This document shows positions 19,267-24,185 of a stretch of DNA of 24,185 bases, one piece after another. Every line of letters begins with the position of its first letter. The first letter of the stretch is position 1. Under the pieces are notes generated by a model. It was not told where the DNA came from, did not search any database, and saw only the letters and a list, made by a program, of their open reading frames with translations. The stretch comes from a virus: positions 1-24,185 of the IMG/VR virus record IMGVR_UViG_3300023061_000537; one strand, 5' to 3'. Both the position numbers and the translations under genes were made by a program.

Positions 19267-20130
19267 ATGAAAAAAATAACTAAATGGATTTTAATTATCT
19301 TTGTTACTTTAATGGTAATTGGAGCTATTGCTGGAAGTGGTGGAGAATCTGATATTGGTAAATATGCTTATAATGCAACAAACAATATATATCAAGGCAA
19401 AATTATTGAAGTAAAACCATGTAATACTAAATCAAGCATAACTTGTTATGTTACTGATTTTGGAGATATTCATAATCAATATTCAGGAGCAAAACCAACA
19501 GAACATCCAGTAGACAATGTTAATGTCAAGGATAATATATCTAATCCTAAAGAAGATTTGAAATATATCTATGGAAGTGAATATTGTGTTTTAGAAAGCT
19601 GTATTTTAGAAACACAGGAACCAACTCAAAAAGTAGAACAAGAAAAGGAAAAAGATGTTCAGCCAACACTTAAACCAACATCAATACCAACACCGACACC
19701 AACTTGGTATAAAGGAGAATATAAAATTACTACAATAGATAAACAAGAAGGAATGGAAGATTACGATGTAGGTACTATCAATGTCTGGCCGTCATATGAA
19801 GATAGAAGTCATGTTTTATTTAAATTGATAAATAATGAAACCATCAAACTAATTGATTATGATTTGAAACATGATTATTGTAAAATTCAGAAATCTGAAA
19901 AAAGTGGATGGATAGCATGTGGTTGGATAAAAAATATGCCAAAATCACCTAAGTCTTACCCAACTCTTACCCAAGTTAAAGAGGATGCAAATAAGTATGT
20001 TTGTGATTGTTCAAAGAATTGTTCTCAAATGATAGATTGTAAGGATGCATATTTCCAATTTAATGATTGTGGGTGTGTTAAAAGAGATAATGACAATGAT
20101 GGAATTCCTTGTGAAAGTATATGCCTATGA
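19267..20130 (+). CDS. Secreted or surface-anchored SH3/Excalibur protein
   Basis: A 287-residue protein. A hydrophobic N-terminus (7-23) forms a signal peptide or membrane anchor, with 'AIA' (20-22) as a possible cleavage site. A linker 'TSIPTPTPTW' (Pro/Thr) is near 137-146. The segment about 147-222 ('GTINVWPSYEDR', 'DYCKIQKSEKSGWIACGWI') resembles an SH3b-type cell-wall-binding domain. The end has a Cys-rich Excalibur-like module with 'DNDNDGIPCE' (about 274-283), which in related proteins binds calcium. It probably works outside the cytoplasm on the host envelope. Unusual for the head-gene region, it sits between a zinc-ribbon gene and an HNH endonuclease. Function is inferred from domain layout. 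Confidence 0.75.
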   Translation: MKKITKWILIIFVTLMVIGAIAGSGGESDIGKYAYNATNNIYQGKIIEVKPCNTKSSITCYVTDFGDIHNQYSGAKPTEHPVDNVNVKDNISNPKEDLKYIYGSEYCVLESCILETQEPTQKVEQEKEKDVQPTLKPTSIPTPTPTWYKGEYKITTIDKQEGMEDYDVGTINVWPSYEDRSHVLFKLINNETIKLIDYDLKHDYCKIQKSEKSGWIACGWIKNMPKSPKSYPTLTQVKEDANKYVCDCSKNCSQMIDCKDAYFQFNDCGCVKRDNDNDGIPCESICL

Positions 20131-20157
20131 ACAAAACCAATATAAATAAAATAAACT

Positions 20158-20805
20158 ATGCCTAAAGGAATTTATAAACATAAACCATTATCTAAATCAG
20201 TTAAAGAAAAATTAAGCAAATCTTTATCTGGTAGAAAGAGACCGTCTTTTAGTAAAGAATGGAAAAAGAAAATGAGTAAATCTCATAAAGGAATGAAAAA
20301 ACCATGGGTAAGTAAATTAATGAAGGGTAAAAAATTATCTGAAGAAACAAAATTAAAAATGAGTAAGACACAAACAGGTATGAAAAGAAAACCATTTACT
20401 GAAAAAGCCAAAGAAAATATGAGAAAGGCTAGAGAAGGAATAAAGTTATCTAAAGAAACTAGAAAAAAGATAAGCGAATCTCACAAAGGAGAAAAGTGTA
20501 ATTTTTGGAAAGGTGGTATAACTCCTAAAAATAAAGCTATTAGAAATTCTATTGAATTTAGATTATGGCGAGAATCAGTATTTGCTCGAGATAGTTATAC
20601 ATGTCAAAAAACAGGAAAAAGGGGCGGAACATTACACCCACACCATATCAAAAACTTTTCTGATTATCCTAAGTTAAGGTTTGCAATAGACAATGGGATA
20701 ACTTTTTCAGAGAAGGCTCACAAGGAATTTCATAAGAAATATGGAAAAAGAAACAATAATGAAGCACAATTAAAGGATTTTTTAAAGAATCAATTATGGG
20801 AATGA
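20158..20805 (+). CDS. NUMOD3/HNH homing endonuclease (paralogue of 8648)
   Basis: A 215-residue protein with basic NUMOD3 repeats over 10-115 ('FSKEWKKKMSKSHKG', 'SEETKLKMSKTQTGMKRK') and an HNH nuclease at the C-terminus: 'FARDSYTCQKTGKRGG', 'HPHH' (160-163), 'DNGITFSEKAHKEFHKKYG'. Almost the same block order as the endonuclease at 8648, so the two come from one invasion or two related ones. It lacks the promoter and inverted repeat of that gene. It starts 27 bases after the Excalibur gene and ends with ATGA into the following zinc-ribbon gene (20802-20805), as other homing genes here do. Probably active, as the metal-binding residues are present. Confidence 0.9.
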   Translation: MPKGIYKHKPLSKSVKEKLSKSLSGRKRPSFSKEWKKKMSKSHKGMKKPWVSKLMKGKKLSEETKLKMSKTQTGMKRKPFTEKAKENMRKAREGIKLSKETRKKISESHKGEKCNFWKGGITPKNKAIRNSIEFRLWRESVFARDSYTCQKTGKRGGTLHPHHIKNFSDYPKLRFAIDNGITFSEKAHKEFHKKYGKRNNNEAQLKDFLKNQLWE

Positions 20806-21290
20806 CAAACGAAGACAGACTTAAAGAAATAGAAAAGATAGCAAACACTCTCGGTATTGGACAAAATCGAGAAGTAAAATGTTTCGGATGTAAAAAAACA
20901 ATCAAATTTAAAAACGCCATTACTCTGACTGACAAGAAGAAAGTTACATATCTTTGTAAAGATTGTTATAAAAAACTAAAGAATGGTAATTTAAATAAAT
21001 CTCAAATAGACGGAAATGATATTTTGAAAGAACTTGAAAAAGCTAGAAAAATGCCAGAGATGGAACCAGCACATTATCTTCCACGACCAATACCTTGGAC
21101 TCCTGAAACAGACAAATGGAATCCTCCTTATACAATTGGGGATAAAATAGAAACGACAGGTTCGGATTTAGATCGTTATACAGTATCGTCAATGGAATGT
21201 ACGGAAATGAAAGATGTGTCAAATTTACTCTTAAAATTTGAGTCTAAAAATAAACATGACTATAAAACAAACTCCACCACCAACAGATAA
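20802..21290 (+). CDS. Zinc-ribbon protein of head region
   Basis: A 162-residue protein with CxxC pairs C27/C30 ('CFGC') and C52/C55 ('CKDC') separated by a short loop. The rest is Pro- and Lys-rich ('MEPAHYLPRPIPWTPETDKW'). Start set at ATG 20802, which overlaps the HNH stop as ATGA; ATG at 20796 would add two residues. No ribosome site is visible, so translation is likely coupled to the HNH gene. It overlaps the next gene by 35 bases. Family not recognised. Confidence 0.65.
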   Translation: MTNEDRLKEIEKIANTLGIGQNREVKCFGCKKTIKFKNAITLTDKKKVTYLCKDCYKKLKNGNLNKSQIDGNDILKELEKARKMPEMEPAHYLPRPIPWTPETDKWNPPYTIGDKIETTGSDLDRYTVSSMECTEMKDVSNLLLKFESKNKHDYKTNSTTNR

Positions 21291-21576
21291 TCCGAGTGTT
21301 CCTCAAAAACCACTTTTACAGATTACTCTACCCGCACCTCCAAACATGGATCCATCTGCTCCTGTATCTGTCGGAAAACATAACGCTTGTGCTCAAAAGA
21401 ATTTTAAACAAGTTGCAGATATTTTGTTAGCTACTATTAGTAATCAAAAATTAATAAGTTTAGCCATCACTCAACAAGATAAAAAAGTTAAGGAACTACA
21501 AAAAAGTATGAAAATGATTAGCGATAATATTAGAAAATTATTAGGAGAAAATAAAAATGGCAGTAAACACAAGTAA
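21256..21576 (+). CDS. Hypothetical coiled-coil protein
   Basis: A 106-residue protein starting at ATG 21256; TTG at 21238 would add six residues but lies inside the preceding gene without support. Residues 1-50 are Pro-rich and disordered; residues 55-100 are helical with heptad-like spacing ('KLISLAITQQDKKVKELQKS'). It precedes the ClpP-like protease and shares 20 bases with it, so it may be a partner such as a scaffold or adaptor. No family recognised. Confidence 0.6.
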   Translation: MTIKQTPPPTDNPSVPQKPLLQITLPAPPNMDPSAPVSVGKHNACAQKNFKQVADILLATISNQKLISLAITQQDKKVKELQKSMKMISDNIRKLLGENKNGSKHK

Positions 21577-22216
21577 AAATATTGAGATACAAAAATTAAA
21601 AGCAGAATCTTTTAAAGAGCGGCTTAAAAAGCGTGAGATATGGATAAATGGCCCTATAACGGATTCTCTTATAGAAATTCTTTATACAAATTTAATTAAT
21701 CTTCAAGAACAATCTCAGCAACTCCCAATAAGAGTTATTGTAAATTCTTTAGGAGGTAATCTTTTTGAATCTGTTGTGGCTACTGATCTTATGGGAACAA
21801 CTCCTTGCCCTGTTACTACCGTTGGATTAGCCAACATTGTTTCAGGTGGTTTTATTATTTTTATGGGAGGGAAAGAAAGAATATGTCATGACTATACACA
21901 AATCATGATGCATTCAGCTGGTTTTGGAATGACAGATAAAGTTCCTGATATCGAAGCTCATGTTGAATATATAAAAGAAGTTCAGGGCAAACTATCTAAA
22001 CTTCTTTCTTATCAAACAGCAGGAAGAACAACGGTAGGGTATTGGATGGAATTATTTGAAAGTGGTAAAGATAAATGGTTTTCTGTTGAAGAAGCATTAA
22101 AATTAGGCATTGTACATAAAGTTATTAAGCGTAAAGAAATGGTTAATCCATTTTTCTATTCTCGTCCTACTTATACTTGGGATTTATTAGATATTGCGAG
22201 GAGCCAACAAGGATAA
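21557..22216 (+). CDS. ClpP-like protease (possible prohead protease)
   Basis: A 219-residue ClpP/crotonase-fold serine protease. 'NSLGG' (63-67) provides the oxyanion strand, 'GLANIVSGGF' (90-99) the nucleophile S96, 'IMMHSAGFG' (116-124) the H119, and 'DKWFSVEEALKLGIV' (172-186) the third residue, D172. The sequence before Ser is about two residues longer than in standard ClpP. Phages use such proteins to trim scaffold or major capsid proteins during prohead maturation, which fits its place downstream of the portal. AGGAGA ribosome site is well placed. The preceding gene overlaps it by 20 bases. Confidence 0.88.
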   Translation: MAVNTSKNIEIQKLKAESFKERLKKREIWINGPITDSLIEILYTNLINLQEQSQQLPIRVIVNSLGGNLFESVVATDLMGTTPCPVTTVGLANIVSGGFIIFMGGKERICHDYTQIMMHSAGFGMTDKVPDIEAHVEYIKEVQGKLSKLLSYQTAGRTTVGYWMELFESGKDKWFSVEEALKLGIVHKVIKRKEMVNPFFYSRPTYTWDLLDIARSQQG

Positions 22217-22237
22217 TTTACAAAAAAGAAAAAATAT

Positions 22238-22570
22238 ATGACAGGAATATTTAACCCTAAACAAATGCTTAACCCCACAGAAGATCAAACGGCATCTCTT
22301 GGGTTTGAACGTGCTTCAAAAAATGTAGTTACTCTCAATCCAAATCAATGTCCTCAATGTTTAAGGCCAATGGGTGTTAAAGGATATAATTCAGCTACTG
22401 TGAAAGTATGGACTGCTTATGGATTAGATTTTTGGTGTAATGAGTGTTTTCAGAAGGGAGAACAAGAAAATATTTGTATGAAATATCGTAATCTATCTAA
22501 AAAAGAGCAAAAGTTTGCTCGTAAAACATTAAAACAAGATGAAAGAATTAAAAATAAACAAAGGAGCTAA
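22238..22570 (+). CDS. Zinc-ribbon protein
   Basis: A 110-residue protein with CxxC pairs C38/C41 ('CPQC') and C67/C70 ('CNEC') and a basic, helical tail ('KEQKFARKTLKQDERIKNKQ'). It sits 21 bases after the protease gene; its ribosome site is weak. AAAGGAG at its end serves the following gene. Possibly nucleic-acid binding. The CxxC spacing resembles those at 10581 and 20802, suggesting related small proteins. Confidence 0.68.
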   Translation: MTGIFNPKQMLNPTEDQTASLGFERASKNVVTLNPNQCPQCLRPMGVKGYNSATVKVWTAYGLDFWCNECFQKGEQENICMKYRNLSKKEQKFARKTLKQDERIKNKQRS

Positions 22571-22750
22571 ATGAATTTAACTTGGCGATGTCAAATCTGT
22601 AAAAAAGAAAGGCCTGATAATAAAATCAGTGTTGTAACATACCCGATGAGAGGTCTTCCAAGTGCCGAAGTTAATATTAAGTATTGCAATGATAATATGA
22701 AATGTTATCGAGGTGCTTTAGAAAAGCGTAAAAGAGGAGAATTAAAATGA
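22571..22750 (+). CDS. Small zinc-finger protein, 59 residues
   Basis: A short gene with AAAGGAG ribosome site just upstream and ATGA overlap with the next gene (22747-22750). The product has 'WRCQICKKERPDNKISVVTY' (5-24) and 'KYCNDNMKC' (37-45): C7/C10 and C39/C45, a C4 zinc finger. This 'C-x-I-C-x-K-x-R-P-D-x-K-I-S-V' pattern is one I recognise from small phage proteins of unknown function. It is well supported by start, stop and overlap. Confidence 0.75.
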   Translation: MNLTWRCQICKKERPDNKISVVTYPMRGLPSAEVNIKYCNDNMKCYRGALEKRKRGELK

Positions 22751-22938
22751 ATATTAAACAAAAGTGGGAAACACCAGAAGGAAAATTGTTACTTAAAAAG
22801 TTAATACGGAAGTTTGGCAAATACAAAACAATTGTCTTAACATCAACTGGTAAATCATATAAAGTGCCGACAAAAGACATATTAACTATTGGAATAAAAG
22901 GTGTAGATTTAGATAAATATCCTGAATGGAAAATATGA
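22747..22938 (+). CDS. Hypothetical small protein
   Basis: A 63-residue basic protein ('MNIKQKWETPEGKLLLKKLI', 'IGIKGVDLDKYPEW'). GAGGAG (22736-22741) is a good ribosome site, and the start overlaps the previous stop (ATGA). It ends in ATGA with the next gene (22935-22938). No motif is recognised. Confidence 0.68.
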   Translation: MNIKQKWETPEGKLLLKKLIRKFGKYKTIVLTSTGKSYKVPTKDILTIGIKGVDLDKYPEWKI

Positions 22939-23129
22939 AAAATTGGATTTATAGGGCAAACATGGATAGTTACCAACATAAGGATGGTACCTTTATTAGT
23001 TCTGTGTCTTTGAATGGTAGTTTAAATGATGGCATATTTCTTAAAAAAATTACTTTATTGGGAGATGAAGCAAGAGAAGAAGCATTAGATATTTTGAAAA
23101 AAGACATTGAAGAAAAGAGGAAAAAATGA
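22935..23129 (+). CDS. Hypothetical small protein
   Basis: A 64-residue protein, with ATG at 22935 overlapping the previous stop (ATGA); ATG at 22926 would add three residues. It has a mixed beta-alpha pattern ('DGTFISSVSLNGSLNDGIFL', then a Glu/Lys-rich helix). It ends in ATGA with the glycosyltransferase gene (23126-23129). No family is recognised. Confidence 0.66.
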   Translation: MKNWIYRANMDSYQHKDGTFISSVSLNGSLNDGIFLKKITLLGDEAREEALDILKKDIEEKRKK

Positions 23130-24185
23130 AAATACTTATATATGGTGATTACTATAAATGGACTAGCGGTTATGCCAGAGAGATTAGAGATATTTTGCCT
23201 TATTTGAAAAAGGGGAATGATGTTAGACAAGTGGCTTTAGGATATAACGGATACCCCATAGACAAAGACATGGTTGTTTACCACACACAAACACCCGAAG
23301 TTAAAGATCACTATGCTCAAGAAGTCCTACATTATGCTTTAGATGATTTTCAACCTGATATTGTTTTAACTGTCCAAGATTTCTGGATGCTTCCCAAAAT
23401 ATCTTTTGTTTTAGCACATCCAGGTAAATTCAAATGGGTTCATTGGGGTACTTTGGATTCAGAACCTTTAGATTTCTATTCGAGAGAATCATTAAAATGG
23501 ATGCATTATTGCTTTTGGCAATCTCACTTTGGTGCGATTGAATGTAAACAGCTTGTTCCAGGATTAATGGGTGAAGTTATTTATCCATCAGTTGATCCAA
23601 AAGTGTTTCACAAAATGGATAAAAAGAAACTAAAAAAACAATTCAAATTAGACGGAATTAACGTTTTGATATGTAATGCCAGAGGACAACAAAGAAAGAA
23701 CGTACCCGTCCTCTTAGACGCCTTTAAAGAGGTAATTAAAGAAGTCCCGAACACTACACTTATCCTGTCATCAGGTATTAAAAGAACAAAAACAGATTCA
23801 GGAGAGTTTGATGGTTATGATTTAGAAAGATTTGTTCACGAACTAGGATTGGTAGATTATATACTTTTACCACGGGGCAGAGATAAGGGGCCGATAGACG
23901 ATAAAACTCTCAATATTCAATACAATCTCTCAGATATAAACATTCTTCCCTCTTGGGGTGAAGGTTTTGGGCTGCCGTTTATAGAGGCGGGCATCTCTGC
24001 TGTCCCTTCTGTTGGCGTAGACCACTCGGCGGTTCGAGAGATTGTTAAAGATAGGGGATTATTAATCAAACCACGAGCTTATACTTATAACTTAGATGGT
24101 TCAAAATATCAACTTTGTCACCCAGATGATTTAAAAGATGCAATAGTCAAATTACTTACAAATAATGCAAGTAGAATTAAATATG
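23126..24185 (+). CDS. GT4-type glycosyltransferase (truncated by window end)
   Basis: An open frame of 353 codons that runs off the window without a stop. The N-terminus 'MKILIYGDYYKWTSGYAREI' is the start of a GT-B fold nucleotide-sugar transferase. The C-terminal domain has 'VLICNARGQQRKNVPVLLDA' (about 186-205), a typical donor-domain start, and 'GEGFGLPFIEAG' (about 278-289), the E-x7-E motif of GT4 enzymes. It would move a sugar from a nucleotide donor to a surface polysaccharide, teichoic acid, lipid or DNA base. The gene overlaps the preceding one by ATGA. With the nucleotide-sugar dehydrogenase at 12754 it suggests the phage remodels glycans, but the acceptor is not visible. Confidence 0.88.
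   Translation, partial: MKILIYGDYYKWTSGYAREIRDILPYLKKGNDVRQVALGYNGYPIDKDMVVYHTQTPEVKDHYAQEVLHYALDDFQPDIVLTVQDFWMLPKISFVLAHPGKFKWVHWGTLDSEPLDFYSRESLKWMHYCFWQSHFGAIECKQLVPGLMGEVIYPSVDPKVFHKMDKKKLKKQFKLDGINVLICNARGQQRKNVPVLLDAFKEVIKEVPNTTLILSSGIKRTKTDSGEFDGYDLERFVHELGLVDYILLPRGRDKGPIDDKTLNIQYNLSDINILPSWGEGFGLPFIEAGISAVPSVGVDHSAVREIVKDRGLLIKPRAYTYNLDGSKYQLCHPDDLKDAIVKLLTNNASRIKY

Noticed and set aside
1-24185. Alternative genetic code (TGA or TAG reassigned)
   Set aside because: ATGA overlaps use TGA as a stop repeatedly, and TAG and TAA also end well-supported genes.

Overview
This is an AT-rich, densely packed stretch of a tailed double-stranded DNA phage genome (or a prophage/metagenomic phage contig). 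All convincing genes are on the + strand. A terminase large subunit, an HK97-type portal and a ClpP-like protease identify it as a Caudoviricetes-type genome. The host looks bacterial: RecA and SSB are of bacterial type (SSB ends in DDVLPF), many genes have AGGAGG-like ribosome sites, and sigma-70-like promoters are visible. TGA, TAG and TAA all act as stops, so no code change is indicated. Pro/Thr 'PTPTP' linkers and a Cys-containing small membrane protein remind me of uncultivated lineages such as Patescibacteria, but this is only an impression and the host is not determined.

Layout. Positions 1-7800 are replication and recombination: a zinc-ribbon protein with a KAQRNA motif, a winged-helix replication initiator that carries iteron-like repeats inside its own gene, small DNA-binding proteins, a free-standing LAGLIDADG endonuclease, a RecA interrupted by an intein, a ParB/GIY-YIG-like/Dam fusion methyltransferase and a PD-(D/E)XK-like nuclease. 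Positions 7800-11000 hold ssb, an HNH endonuclease cassette, a second PD-(D/E)XK-like nuclease and a run of small proteins. Positions 11000-12400 hold seven tRNA genes (Trp, Gly, Pro, Asp, Asn, Gln, Tyr) interrupted by a small basic protein and an HNH_3 endonuclease. Positions 12400-14800 hold a third PD-(D/E)XK-like nuclease, a short nucleotide-sugar 6-dehydrogenase and a ParB/N6-adenine methyltransferase. Positions 14800-23100 are the packaging and head region: terminase small-subunit candidate, TerL, portal, a secreted SH3/Excalibur protein, another HNH endonuclease, a ClpP-like protease and several zinc-ribbon microproteins. A GT4 glycosyltransferase starts at 23126 and runs off the window.

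The genes are mostly linked by ATGA or short overlaps, suggesting long translationally coupled operons. The strongest theme is heavy invasion by homing endonucleases. There are four free-standing ones (3210, 8648, 11702, 20158) plus one inside the RecA intein, and most sit exactly at gene junctions. Two leave short direct repeats showing that each element brought a copy of the neighbouring gene end, so translational coupling was preserved. One (8648) has its promoter inside an inverted repeat that would otherwise hide its start codon. The clearest DNA-level signal that is not a gene is the set of three 16-bp iterons at 1789-1849. They are read in two different reading frames and are followed by an AT-rich tract, as expected of a replication origin inside an initiator gene. 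No exotic new defence system was recognised.
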